In this document: piece by piece, positions 1-14,397 of the stretch
Numbering within the stretch: the first letter of the stretch is position 1
Layout of the letters: each line of letters opens with the position of its first letter
From: Rhipidocladum racemiflorum
Lineage: Eukaryota; Streptophyta; Magnoliopsida; Poales; Poaceae
Length of the DNA stretch: 64,000 nucleotides
Assembly (NCBI GenBank): GCA_036346355.1
Contig: JAYEVF010000093.1
Coordinates: forward strand, 1 to 64,000
Reading direction: 5' to 3'
Position numbers and translations under genes: made by a program
The notes under the pieces: generated by a model
The model's database searches: none
What the model was told of the DNA's origin: nothing
The model's input: the letters and a program-made list of their open reading frames with translations, nothing else

Positions 1-3000
1 TTTTGAATCTTTAAGTCGTGTGTGAAACATTCCTCATGACGAGGACTATATGGTGCATGGATTTTCGCCGAAAGCGGCGCATAAGATGAAGCGAGTGTCA
101 ATCGGCAGGAATGGGCTTCATATTTGCCATAGCACATTTTAGCAAGCAATTTGGGCTCATCGAGGTCGATTGTGAAACCTACACCACAAGCGGAACCATA
201 AGTCGCGTTCGCACCAAAAGCGAGTGCACGAAAGAAAGCTGCGTGGCAGACACCAGAATAGAGTTCATGTGTGCCCAAGCTCATTTCGGCATGCAGCTTA
301 TAGCTGCATCAGGAATTACGGTGTAAAATATTTCTCAGCGATAGGTGCCAGCGAATAACTGCGAGCTGGTGCATATCAAAGCGATGCTCGGAAGAAAAAT
401 ATAGGCCAAACTCGCGAGTGGACTTTACATACCTTTCAACACTGGTCTGCATTCATTTGAATACGTCCAGAAGTGAGTGTAGAACATCTCCGCATGACGA
501 ATTATAAGGTGTCTTGCAAGAATTTGCGTCCGGGATGAAAGCTTGATACGCGAAAGGAAAATTGGTGTCAAACTCCCCGGATGGAGTTCATATGTGCCCT
601 ATCCCATTTCAACAAGCATTTAGTGCGTCAGTCGATCACGAAACATTCATGCAGCGGAGTCCCTAATGATGCTGCAAACTACCCTTTATACCAAAGCGAT
701 TGCACTGTAGCGAAACTTTGTTCCAATCATGCTGAATGAACTTCATATCGCCCACACACTTTTACCGGCATGCATTTGAGTCGTCCAGAATTCTTGTGAA
801 ACATTTCCCCACGATGAGCGCGACGAATACTACAAGCGGCGCCCATTCGAAAGCGTTGCGTGATCATGAAAGCCTGAGTGTAACACAGCGATTAGACTTT
901 ATATGTGCTTTAACTCATTTTGGCATGCATTTGGAATATGTTAGTCGTTGTCAAAATTTCCACCACGACCGGGTTCCACGGGTAATACAAGCGAGAATAC
1001 AAGCGGAACCGATGCGCAAAACTAGGCCGAGTGCCAAGCGCCCGAAAGAAGTTATCATGTTTGCTCACAGCTTTTCATCATTTGTTCCGAATCCGTTCGA
1101 GTATGTACGAAAGAAATCCCCCACGGCCATTCTGAGCGAACACTTCTGTGGCAGGTATCACGAAAATAAAAATGATACCGCGAAATGAAACATTGTGGCA
1201 AACACCACGCAGCCTGAAAATAATGCGGAATGGAACATCATTAGCCGCAAGCACCCCACAATGCAACCTTGCTGCGTAAAATGAAACACGGCGACGCGAA
1301 GCGAAAGTGATGAGCGAAATGGTAGAGTTGCCAAACCACGCGAATGCGGAATTCATATGTGTTGTGACTCATTTAGGCATGCATTTGAGTCCGTCCAAGT
1401 CGGTGTGAAATATTCCACGCCAGCGAGTTCCTATTGAATGAAAGAATTGAAAGCGATGCAACGCAGCAGCAAGTGCCAAACACCGGAATGAACTTACGAT
1501 GTTAAGCTTGTGCATTTCAAGCGCAATTCTGCATTCATTTTGAATACGTCAGTGAAGTCTGGCTGCTCCCCTCCGCGATGGGTCATAAGAATGCTGCAAA
1601 GTGGCGTCCGAATGATAAGCGATGCACGACTTGGCCCAGGTGTCAAACTCACGAATGGGCATCACATGTGCCCTAACCCGTTTACGAAAGCGTTTGATGC
1701 GTTAGACTTGAAGCGAAACATTCATGCCGCGGTGGTATTTATTACCGCAGCGTACGCGAATGGTGCACAAAGAGAAACATTAATTCCAAACATCTTGGGA
1801 ATGAACTTCATTATATGCCCAAAGCGCGTTCCCCCGGCATCGCGTTTTGAATCTTTAAATTAGTGTAGAAACATTCCTCACGTGTGACGAGGTACATGTA
1901 TGGTGCATAGATTTTCACAAGAAAAGCAGCCCATAAAGATGAAGTGAGTGTCAATCAACCGAATGGGCTTCCATGTTCTTGTGTGACTCATTACAGCAAG
2001 CAATTTGGGCTCATCAGAGTCGATCGCGAATCCTACACCACAAAGCGGAACCCATAAGTCAGATTCATGCCAGGAGCCTTTCTGAAAAGAAAGCTCGTGG
2101 TGAGACACCCTGAATAGAGTTCTGTATGTACTTTGGCCAACCTCATTTGACATGCGTTTACCAGCTTTTGCATCACGGTCGGTGTAAACATTTCTCGGCG
2201 ATAGGTGCCAGCGAACGGTATGTGGTGCAAGTGCGTGATCGAAAGCGATGCACGGAAGAGAAAATGTTGGCCAAACTCCATGAGTGGACTCTACATGCCT
2301 TTCGCTGACAATTCTGCATTCATTTCGAATTCGTCCAAATGAGTGTGGAACATCCCTCCACCTGACGACGGTGCGCAAGGTGTACTACAAGCCGCGTGGG
2401 ATTTCCAAACGTCTGCACCGAAATAAAAATTGGTGTCAAACTCCTAGGGATGGAGTTCATATATGCCCTATCCCATTTCAACAAGCATTTCGGAATGCGT
2501 CTTGGTCGATCACGAAACTGTTATTCATGCGGTGGGTCCCTAATGGTAATGCTAAACTACACGCATACCAAAGCGGTGCGTAACACGAAACTTTCTTCCA
2601 ATCATGTCGAATGAACTTCCGCATATCGCCCACACACTTTTCGCTACGGCATTATTTCGGAGTCCGTTCGAGTTCTTGTGAAACATTTCCCCACGATGAG
2701 CACCGACCCACATTACGTAAATAAGCGGCGCCCATTCGAACGCGTTGCAGCGCCAGTATGAAACTGAAAGTGCCAAACACAACGATTGGAGTTCATAATG
2801 TGCTTTAACTCATTTTGGCATGCATTTCGAATATGTCCAGGCTTCGGTGTCAAACATTCCACCACGATGGGTTCTCACGGGTAATACAAAGCGAGAATGC
2901 AAAGCGAGAACGATGCATGAACTCAGCTGAGTGCCACAAATGCCCTGAAAGAAGTTATCAAGTGTTTGCTACGCTTTTCATCATTTGTTTTGAATCAGTT

Positions 3001-6000
3001 CGGTATGTCACCGGAAGAATCCACACACGGCGGTCTGAGCCAGACCTTCAGCTAGCAATCATCACGAAAATTAAAATTTTCATGAAATGAAACATTGTGG
3101 CAAACAGCACACCGTCGAAAATAGGTGCACGGAATAGAACATCGCGGCAAGCAACCCCACATGCCGCACTTTACGCAACCTTACTGCGCCAAAATGAAAC
3201 ATTGCGGCGTATCAAGCGAAAGTGATGAGCAGAAATGAGCCGGGTGCCAAACACGCGAATGCAATTCATATGTCGGTTAGACTCATTTAGGCATGCATTT
3301 GAATCCGTCCGAGAGTCGGCGTGAAGAATATTCCGCCAAGGGCGAAGTTCCTAAATTTGAAAGAATTGAAAGCTGATGCATCTGAAAGCGAAACCGAGTG
3401 CCAAACACTGGAATTAACTTACGATGTTCGCTTGTGCATTTCAGCGCCAATTCAGCATTCATTTCAACAGATAGACGTCCGGTGAGTCGCGAAAGCATCC
3501 CTCGCGACGGGTCACAGTGAGTCTTGCAAGTTGCGTCCAGAATGAAAAGCTTGATGTAGGAAGCAGCGGCCTGGGTGTCAAACTTCCGGAACGGGCTTCA
3601 CATGTGCCTTCCTAGCCCGTTTCAGCAAGCATTTCAAGTACGTCCGGATTTGAAGCGAAACATTCATGCACAATTGTAGTAATGTAAACCACACGCAGCG
3701 TACTAGAATGGTGCACAAAGAGAAACATTGTTCCAAACATGCCGAATGAACTTCGTGATATGCCCAAAGCGCATTTCTCGGCATGCGTTTTGAATCTTTT
3801 AATCGAAGTCGTAGAAACATTCTTCGCGCCGATTTGAGGGCGCTGTAGTGGTGCAAGGATTTTAACAAGAAAAGCGACGCGCATAAGATGAAAGGTGAAG
3901 TGTCAATCAACGCAGACCGGAGCTTGGCATGTTTGCCATAGCACATTTTAGCAAGCAATTTAGGGCTCATCCAAATTAGGTGTGAAACCTACACCACAAG
4001 CGGAACCATAAGTCACGTTAAGCACCGGAGGCAGTGCACGAAAAAAGCTCGTGGCGGAGACACCCGTAATAGAGTTCATGTGTGCCCCAGCTCATTTTCT
4101 GCAGTATGCATTCCTAGCTGCTTAGCAAGGGTTGAGGTGTGTAAAACATTTTATCGTGATAAATTGCCAGCGGAGATCTTGTGAGCTGCGTGCGTATGAC
4201 AAAGCTTGATCATGCGGAAGGAAAATATAGGCCAAACTCGGCGAGTGGACTTTACATGCCTTTCGAAGACGCCTGGTGCATTCATTTCGAATACGTCCAA
4301 GTGAGTATGGAACATCTTCTTCGCGACGAATCGCATAAGGTATCTTGCAAGCCGCGCGTCCGGACGTAACTGACGATGCGTAAATTTAAAAGAAAATTGG
4401 TGTCGAAACTTCCCGATGGAGAGTTCAGATATATGCCCTATCCCATTTCCAAGCAACAAGCATTCGGAAGTATGCAAGTGCGAGGTCGATCTGAAAACAT
4501 TCATGCCACGACCGGGTCCCTAATGGTCTTGCAAACTACACGCGATACCAAAATGGTGCACAACCACGAACCTTTGTTCCAATCGGCTATGCCGAATGAA
4601 CTTCATATACGCCCACACACTTTTCGGCATGCATTTCGGGAGTCCGTCCAGGAAGTTCTTGGTGAAACATTTCCCACGATGAGCACGAAACGAAAGATAC
4701 TACAAGCGGCCCATTCGAAAATGTTGTGCGGTATAGAAACCGAGTGCCAAACACAACGATTGGAGTTCAGGTGTGCTTTTAACTCATTTTGGCATGCATT
4801 TCGAATATAAACCGAGTCGGGTGTCAAACATTCCACCAACGACGGGTTCCCACGGGTAATACAAAGCGAGAATACAAATGGGCAGGTACCTTGCAGGAAA
4901 CTGAACTGAGTGCCAAGCGCCTGAAAGAAGTTATCATGTTTGCTACGCGCTTTTTCACTCATTTGTTTCGAATCCGTTCGGAGTATGTTCGAAAGAATCC
5001 CCCACGACGGAGTCGAGCGAACGCTACTGACGGCGACAGCCATAAGAAAATGAAAATGATGCACGAAATGAAACAGCATTGTGGCAAACACCAGCACGCG
5101 CCTCAAAATGATGCGCGGAATGGAACTTGTCGTGGCAAGCGTTAACTTAACCACACACCGCAACCTTTGCATCCAGCCGAAAGGAAACATTACGGCATCA
5201 AGCGGAAGTGATGGAAGCTTTTCAAATGAAGCCGGGTGCCAAACCACGCCGAATGCAATTCATATGTGTTGTGACTCATTTAGGCATGCATTTGAATCCG
5301 TCCACGTCGGTTGGAAATATTCCAAGCAGCGACAGTTCCTAAGCCTTGAAAAGAATTGAAAGCGAAGTGCATCGCAACGTAAAACCGATTGCTGCCAAAC
5401 ACCCTAATTAACTTCACGATGTTCGCTTGTGCATTTCAGCGCAATTCTGCATTCATTTCGAATACGTCCGTGAGTGCTAAACATCTCCTCACGACGGGTC
5501 ACAAGGGCTAACTGCAAGTCGGCGTCCAGAATGAAAACGATGCAGAAATGCATCGGGTGTCAAACTCCCTAATGGGCTTCACATGTGCCCTAGCCCGTTT
5601 CGCTAATGGCGTTGAAAAAGTCGTCCAGGCTTGGAAGCGAAACATTCATGCACTATGGTAATGTACACCACGCTAAGCGTGCAGAATCGTGCACAATGAG
5701 AAACATTGTTTGCAAACATGCGAATGAACTTAAGTATATGCCCAAGCGCATTTCAGCGCATGCGCTTTGGAATCTTCCTCGAAGTCGTGGGAAACATTCC
5801 TCCCGACGCAGGATCTGTATGAGTGCATGGATTTTCACAAGAAAACGACGCATAAGATGAAGCTGAGGTGTCAATCAACCCGAATGGGCTTCATGTTTAA
5901 GCCGTAGCTCATTTTAGCAAGCAATTTGGGGCTCATCCCGAGCTCGATTTGTGAAACCTACACCACAAAACGGAACTATAAGTCACGTTCGCATCGAATG

Positions 6001-9000
6001 CGAGTACCGAAAAGAAAGCTCGTGGCGAGTACTTACCACTGAATAATGCTTATGTCCCAAGCTCATTTCGGCATGCATTACTGCTTAGGGTTGGTGTAAA
6101 ACATTTCTCAGTGATAAGGGGTGCCAATGGCGTACCTGTGGAGTCATGCGATATCAAAGCGATGCACGGAAGGAAAATATAGGCAAAACTCATGAGTGGA
6201 CTTTACATGCCTTTCAGACAATTTCTGCATTCATTTTCGAATACGCCCAGAGTGAGTATGGAACATCTCTCCGCGACGGGCGCAAGGTGTACCGCAAGCT
6301 ACGTCAGGACGTAAAACGATGCACGGAAAGGAAAATTGGTGTCAAACTTCCGATGGGGTTCATATGCCCTATCCCATTTCAACAAGCATTTTGTAGTGCG
6401 TCTTGCGTCGATGCTAAACATTCATGCACGATGGGTCCCTAATGGTACTGCAAACTACACGCATACCAAAATGGTGCACAACACGAACGCTTGTTCCAAT
6501 CATGCTGAATGAACTTCATATACGCCCACACACTTTTGCATGCATTTCGAGTCCGTCCGGAAGTTCTTGTGAAACATTTCCCCACGATGAGCACGAACAG
6601 AATACTACAAGCGGCGCCCATTCGGCGTTGTGCGGTATGAAACTAAGTGCCAAACACAACGATTGGAGTTCATAAGTGCTTTAACTCATTTTGGCATGCA
6701 TTTCGAATATGTCCAGTCGGTGTCAAACATTCCACCACGACGGTTCCCACTGCAATACAAGCGAGAATACAAATGGAACCGATGCACGCAACTGAACTGA
6801 GTGCGCAAACGCCCGAAAGAAGTTATCATGTTTGCTACCGCTTTCATCATTTGTTTCAATCCGCTCGAGTTTGTCCGAAAGAATCCCCACGACAGGTCCG
6901 AGCAGCACCGTTGGCGGCAGCCATAAGAAAATGAAAATGATGCACAAATGAAACATTGTGGCAAACACCACACGCCCAAAATGATGCACGGAATGGAACA
7001 TCGTGGCAAGCACCCCACACCGCAACCTTGCACGCCAAAAGGAAACATTGCGACGGAAAGCGAAAAGTGATGAACTTAAATGAAGCCGGGTGCCAAACAC
7101 GCTAATGCAATTCATATGTGTTGTGACTCATTTAGGCATGCATTTGAATCCGTCAGAAAGTCGGCGTGAAATATTCGGCGATAGCAGCGAGTTCCTAAGC
7201 CGAAGAATTGAAAGCGATGCACTAAACTTGAAACCGATTGCCAAACACCCGGAATTAATCTTACGATGTTCGCCAGTGCATTTCAGCGCAGTCTCGCATT
7301 CATTTGAATACGTCCGAGTGAGTCGCGAAACATCCTCCGCGACGGTCACAAGGGCTACCTGCAAACTGCGTCAGAATGAAAACGATGCAGAAATTTAAAT
7401 CGGGTGTCAAACTCACAGAATGGGCTTCACATGTTCCCTAGCCCGCTTTCAGCAAGCGCTTAGAGTACGTCCGGCTTGAAGCGTAAAACATTCATGCACT
7501 ATGGTAATGTACACCACACGCAGCGTACTAATCGTGCACAATGAGAAACATTATTGCAAACATGCCGAATGAACCATGATATGCCCAAAGCGCATTTCGC
7601 ATCGCGTTTGAATCTTTCTGTCAGGAAACATTCCTCCGCGACGAGGATCGTATGGTGCATGGATTTTCACAAGAAAACGACGCATAAGATGAAGCCGAGT
7701 GTCAATCAACCCGAATGGGCTTCATGTTTGCCGTAGCTCATTTTAGCAAGCAATTTGGGCTCATCCAGCCGGTGTGAAACCTACACCACAAACGGAACCA
7801 TAAGTCACGTTCGCACTAACGAGCAGTGCGAAAAGAAAGCTCGTGGCGCATAATTCAATAGTGTTCATGTGCGCCCAAGCTCATTTCGGCATGCATTGGC
7901 CCGCTCGGGTTGGTGTAAAACATTTCTCGATAGGTGCCAACGGTATCAGAGTCGCGTGAAGTATCAAAACGATGCACTAAGGAAAATATAGGCCAAACTC
8001 CGCGAGTGGACTTTACATGCTCTTTCAAAGCACAATTTCGCATTCATTTCGAATACGTCCAAGTGAGTATGGAACATCTCTCCGCGACGAATTAGAAGGT
8101 GTACTACAAGCTGCGTCAGGACGAAACGATGCACGAAAGGAAAATTGGTGTCAAACTTCCCGATGGAGTTCATATATGCCCTATCCCATTTCAACAAGCA
8201 TTTCGAGTAATGCGGCGAAGTCGATAAACATTCATGCACGACGGTCCCTAATGGTACTGCAAACTACACGCATACCAAAATGGTGCACAACACTAACCTT
8301 TGTTCCAATCATGCCGAATGAACTTCATATACGCCCACACACTTTTAGGCCATGCATTTCGAGTCCGTCCCAGTTCTTGTGAAACATTTCCCACGATGAG
8401 CACGAACGAATACTACAAGCGGCGCCCATTCAAAACGCTATGCGGTATGAAACTGAGTGCCAAACACAACGATTGGAGTTCATATGTGCTTTTAACTCAT
8501 TTTGGCATGCATTTCGAATATGTCCGGAAGTCGGTGTCAAACATTCCACCACGACGGGTTCCCACGGGTAATACAAGCAGAATACAAATGGAACCGATGC
8601 GAAACTGGAATCGAAAGCCAAACGCCCGAAAGAAGTTATCATGTTTGCTACCGCTTTTTCATCATTTGTTTCGAATCCGCTCAAGTATGTCTCAAAGAAT
8701 CCCCACGGCCGGGTCCGAGCGGGCACTTCAGCGGCAGCCATAAGAAAATGAAAATGATGCACCTAAATGAAACATTGTGGCAAACACCACACGCCCAAAA
8801 TGATGCACGGAATGGAACATCGTGGCAAGCACACCACACACCGCAACCTTGCACGCCAAAAGGTAACATTGCGTACGAAACGAAAGTGATGAACGAAATG
8901 AAGCCGGTGCCAAACACGCCGAATGCAATTCATATGTGTTGTGACTCATTTAGGCATGCATTTCGACCATCTCGAGTCATGCGTGGAAATATTCCGCAAC

Positions 9001-12000
9001 GACGAAGTTCCTAAGCTGAAAGAATTGAAAGCGATGCATCTAAACGTAAACCGATTGCCAAACACCCGGAATTAACTTACGCTTGTTCGCTTGTGCATTT
9101 CAACATGCTACTCGTAGATTCATTTCGAATACGTCCGAGTGAGTGCGAAACATCCTCCGCGACGTCACAAGGGCTACTGCAAGCCGCGTCCGAATGAAAA
9201 CGATGCAGAAATGAAACTAGGTGTCAAACTCCTCGAATGGGCTTCACATGTGCCCCTAGCCCGCTTCAAAGAAGCTGCCGAGCACGTCCGACTTGAAGCT
9301 AAACATTCATGCACTATGGTAATGTACACCATACGCATGCGAATCGTGCACAATGAGAAACATTGTTGCAAATATGCCAATGAACTTCGTGATATGCCCA
9401 AGCGCATTTCGGCATGCGTTTGAATCTTTCCGAAGTCGTGGGAAACATTCCTCCGCGACGAGGATCAGTATGGTGCATGGATTTTCACAAGAAAACGATG
9501 CATAAGATGAAGCCGAGTGTCAATCAACCGAATGGGCTTCATGTTTGCCGTGAGCTCATTTTAGCAAGCAATTTGGGCTCATCCGAGTCGATTGTGAAAC
9601 CTACACCACAAACGGAACCATAAGTCACGTTCGCATCGTAACGCGATGTCACGAAAGAAAGCTCGTGGCGTACACCCTCAATAATGTTTATGTGCGCCCA
9701 AGCTCATTTCGGCATGCATTTCTGCGGCTTCCCGGTTGGTGTAAAACATTTCTCGCCGAGTAGGTGCCAGCGTATCTTGTGAGTCTGCGTGGCGTATCAA
9801 AACGATGCACGGAAGGAAAATATAGGCAAGACTACGAGTGGACTTTACATGCCTTTCAAAGCACAATTCTGCATTCATTTCAATACGCTCCAAGTGAGTA
9901 TGGAACATCTCTCCGCGACGTGGTCGAAGGTGTACTGCAAGCCGCTGGTCCTGACGGTAAAACGATGCACCTAAAGGAAAATTGGTGTCAAACTTCCCTC
10001 GATGGGGTTCATATATGCCCTATCCCATTTCAACAAGCATTTCAGAGTGCGTGCGAAGTCGATGCGAAACATTCATGCATCGATGGGTCCCTAATGGTAC
10101 CGCAAACTACACGTATATACCAAAATGGTGCACAACACGAACCTTTGTTCCAATCATGCCGAATGAACTTCATATACGCCCACACACTTTTCGGCATGCA
10201 TTTGTGTCCGTCCGAAGTTCTTGTGGAAACATTTCCCACGATGAGCACGAACGACATACTACAAGCGCGCCATTCAAAACGTTGTGCAGATGAAATCGAA
10301 AGCAAACACAACGATTGGAGTTCATAAGTGCTTTAACTCATTTTGGCATGCATTTCGAATATGTCCGGAAGTCGGGTAAGTCAAACATTCCACCACGACG
10401 GGTTCCCACGGTAATACAAGGTAATACAAATGGAACCGATGCACGAACTCGAATCGAGTGCCAAACGCTCAAAGAAGTTATCATGTTTGCTACCGCTTTT
10501 CATCATTTGTTTCAATCCGCTAGAGTTTGTCTGAAAGAACTCCCCACGGGTCCGAATCGGGCACCGCAGCGGCGGCAGCCATAAGAAAATGAAAATGATG
10601 CACAAATGAAACATTGTGGCAAACACCACACGCGCCCAAAATGATGCACTAATGGAACATCGTGGCAAGCACCCCACACACTACAACCTTGCACGCCAAA
10701 AGGAAACATTGCGCACGAAACGAAAGTGATGAACTAAATGAAGCGGGTGCCAAACACGCCGAATGCAATTCATATGTGTTGTGACTCATTTAGGCATGCA
10801 TTTCGAATCCGTCGAAGTCGGGCGTGAAATATTCCGCAACGAATTCCTAAGGTTTAAAGAATTGAAAGCGATGCACGAAACGTAAACCGATTGCCAAACA
10901 CCCGGAATTAACTTACGATGTTCACTTGTGCATTTCAGCCGCACTCTGCATCTCATTTTGAATACGTCCGAGTGAGTCGCGAACATCCCTCGCGACGGTC
11001 ACAAGGGCTACCGTAAGCTGCGTCCAATGAAAACGATGCAGAAACGAACTGTGTCAAACTCCCGAATGGGCTTCACATGTGCTCCTCAGCCCGCTTCGAG
11101 CAAGCGCTTTCGAGCACGTCCGACTTGAAGCGAAACATTCATGCACTATGGTAATGTACACCACACGGCGTGCTAATCGTGCACAATGAGAAACATTATT
11201 GCAAACATGCCGTAATGAACTTCAGATATGCCTGCCGCATTTCTGCATGCGCTTTGAATCTTTCCGAAGTCGCGGGGAAACATTCCTCCGCGACGCAGGA
11301 TCGTGATGGTGCATGGATTTTCACAAGAAAACGACGCGATAAGATGAAGCTGAGTGTCAATCAACCCCGGAATGGGCTTCATGTTTGCCGTAGCTCATTT
11401 TAGCAAGCAATTTGGGCTCATCCGGAAGTCGGTGTGAAACCTACACCACAAACGAACCATAAGTCACGTCGCACTAACGAGTAGTTAAAAGAAAGCTCGT
11501 GGCGGACACCCTGAATAGTGTTCATGTGCGCCTCAAGCTCATTTCCGGCATGCATTTCTGCTGCTCCGGTTGGTGTAAAACATTTCTCAGCGATAGGTGC
11601 CAACGGTATCGTGGCTGCGTCGTATCAAAAGCGATGCACGGAAGGAAAATATAGGCCAAACTCCGCGAGTGGACTTTACATGCCTTTCAAAGACAATTCT
11701 GCATTCATTTCGAATACGCCCAAGTGAGTATGGAACATCTTCTCCGCGACGGGTCGCAAGGTGTACTACAAGTCGCGTCCCCACGTAAAACGATGCACCA
11801 AAGGAAAATTGGTGTCAAACTTCCCGATGGAGTTCATATATGCCCCCTATCCCATTTCAACAAGCATTTCGAGTACGCGGCGAAGTCGATGCGTAAACAT
11901 TCATGCACGACGGGTCCCTAATGGTACCGCAAACTACACGCATACCAAAATGGTGCACAACACGAACCTTTGTTCCAATCATGCCGTAATGAACTTCATA

Positions 12001-14397
12001 TACGCCCACACACTTTTCGCATGCATTTCGAGTCCGGTCTGAGTTCTTGTGAAACATTTCCTACCGATGAGCACGAATCGAATACTACAAGCGGCGCCAT
12101 TCAAAACGGCAGCGGTATGAAATCGGAAAGTGCCAAACACAACGATTGGAGTTCATATGTGCTTTAACTCATTTTGGCATGCATTTCGAATATGTCCGAA
12201 GTCGGTGTCAAACATTCCACCACGATGGGTTCCTACCGCAGGTAATACAAGGTAATACAAATGGAACCGATGCACGAAATCGAACTGAAAGCCAAACGCC
12301 CGAAAAGAAGTTATCATGTTTGCTACCGCTTTTCATCATTTGTTTCAATCCGCTCAAGTATGTCTGAAAGAATCCCACGACGACGTCCGAACGGGCGCAT
12401 CAGCCGCAGCCATAAGAAAATGAAAATGATGCACGAATGAAACATTGTGGCAAACACCACACGCGCCCAAAATGATGCACTGAATGGAACATCGTGGCAA
12501 GCACCCCACACATCGCAACCTTGCACGCCAAAAGGAAACATTACGCATCGAAACGAAAAGTGATGAACGAAATGAAGCCGGTGCCAAACACGCTAATGCA
12601 ATTCATATGTGTTGTGACTCATTTAGGCATGCATTTGAATCTGTCCGAAGTCGGGCGTGGAAATATTCCGCAACGACGAGTTCCTGTCGAAAGAATTGAA
12701 AGCGATGCACGAAACGAAACCGATTGCCAAACACCCGGAATTAACTTACGTTGTTCGCTTGTGCATTTCAGCGCAATTCTGCATTCATTTCGAATACGTC
12801 CGAGTGAGTGCGAAACATCCCTCCGCGACGGGTCACAAGGACTACTGCAAGCTGCGTCCGAATGAAAACGATGCAGGAAATGAAACTAGGTGTCAAACTC
12901 CCCGAATGGGCTTCACATGTGCCCTAGCCCGTTTCAGCAAGCGTTTCGAGTACGTCCGACTTGAAGCGAAACATTCATACACTATGGTAATGTACACCAT
13001 ACGCTGCACTTAATCGCGGCACAATGAGAAACATTGTTGCAAATATGCCGAATGAACTTCAGATATGCCTGCGCATTTCGCATGCGCTTTGAATCTTTCC
13101 GAAGTCGTGGGAAACATTCCTCCGACGAGGATCAGTATGGTGCATGGATTTTCACAAGAAAACGACGCGATAAGATGAAGTCGAGTGTCAATCAACCGTA
13201 ATGGGCTTCATGTTTGCCGTAGCTCATTTTAGCAAGCAATTTGGGCTCATCCGAGTCTGGTGTGAAACCTACACCACAAACGGAACTATAAGTCACGCTC
13301 GCACTGCACGAGCATTTAAAAGAAAGCTCGTGGCGCACACCCTCAATAGTGTTCATGTGCGCCTAAGCTCATTTCGCATGCATTTACGCTTCGTTGGTGT
13401 AAAACATTTCTCGGCCGATAGGTGCCAACGAATCGTGTGGTGCGTCGCGTATCAAACGATGCGGAAGGAAAATATAGGCCAAACTCCGCGAGTGGACTTT
13501 ACATGCCTTTCAGCACAATTATGCATTCATTTCGAATACGTCCAAGTGAGTATGGAACATCTCTCCGCGACGGGTCGCAAGGTGTACATCAAGCTGCGTC
13601 CCGACGTAAAAATGATGCACTTAAAAGGAAAATTGATGTCAAACTTCCCGATGGAGTTCATATATGCCCTATCCCATTTCAACAAGCATTTTCGAGTACG
13701 TCGGTCGATGCGCGAACATTCATGCACGTGGTCCCTAATGGTAATCGCAGAACTACACGCATACCAAAATGGTGCACAACACGAACCTTTGTTCCAATCA
13801 TGCCGAATGAACTTCATATACACCCACACACTTTTCGGCATGCATTTCGAGTCCGTCTGAAGTTCTTGTGAAACATTTCCCACGATGAGCACGAACGAAT
13901 ACTACAAGCGCGCGCCATTCGAAAACGTTGTGCGGTATGAAACTGAGTGCCAAACACAACGATTGGAGTTCATATGTGCTTTAACTCATTTTGGTATGCA
14001 TTTCGATTATGTCCGAGTCGGTGTCAAACATTCCACCACGACGGGTTACCACTGGTAATATAAGCAGTAATACAAACGGAACCGATGCACGAAATCGAAC
14101 TTAGTGCCAAACGCCCGAAAGAAGTTATCATGTTTGCTACCGCTTTTCATCATTTGTTTCAATCCGCTCGAGTATGCTTGAAAGAATCCCCACGACGTCC
14201 GACCGCATCGCATCGCAGCGGCAATATACGAAAATGAAAATGATGCACGAAATGAAACATTGTGGCAAACACCACATGCGCCGAAAATGATGCACGGAAT
14301 GGAACATCATGGCAAGCACCCCACACGCTGCAACCTTGCACGCCAAAATGAAACATTGCGGCACGAAACGAAAGTGATGAACGAAATGAAGCCGGGT
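1..14397. repeat. Satellite block 1: ~8 tandem copies of a ~1.83-kb higher-order repeat
   Basis: The block is tandem from end to end. The monomer-1 anchor (AATTCATATGTGTTGTGACT and close variants) recurs near 1351, 3263, 5257, 7109, 8927, 10767 and 12600. The spacings are about 1912, 1994, 1852, 1818, 1840 and 1833 bp. A second anchor (TTTTAGCAAGCAATTTGGGC) recurs with the same period. Inside each period about 12 related but clearly different ~150-bp monomers follow in fixed order. They share a core like GGCATGCATTTCGAATNCGT followed by GAAACATTCC and CGACG. Open frames here have satellite-derived translations and are not genes. The first two full periods are 80-170 bp longer than the rest because of many small insertions. 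I do not recognise the monomer as a named plant satellite. A centromeric role is inferred from the CRM elements embedded in it. Confidence 0.95.
14393..14397. other. Target-site duplication, left copy (CGGGT), of the non-autonomous CRM element
   Basis: CGGGT immediately precedes the LTR terminus TGATGTAAC. The identical word follows the other end at 42517-42521. Removing the element restores the normal satellite word GCCGGGTGCCAAACACGC, so the insertion site is defined to the base. Confidence 0.93.

Noticed and set aside
4603..5247. 214-codon minus-strand open frame
   Set aside because: It is also satellite sequence. Length arises because some monomers lack stops in that frame, and the frame is not kept between HOR copies.
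13201..13860. 219-codon open frame in satellite block 1
   Set aside because: Its translation is just successive satellite monomers read in one frame. The same pieces appear in other frames in other units, and no domain, start context or neighbour supports a gene.
1..14397. CRISPR-like array or 5S/45S rDNA
   Set aside because: Monomers are adjacent without unique spacers. The units show no rRNA-like sequence or promoter boxes.
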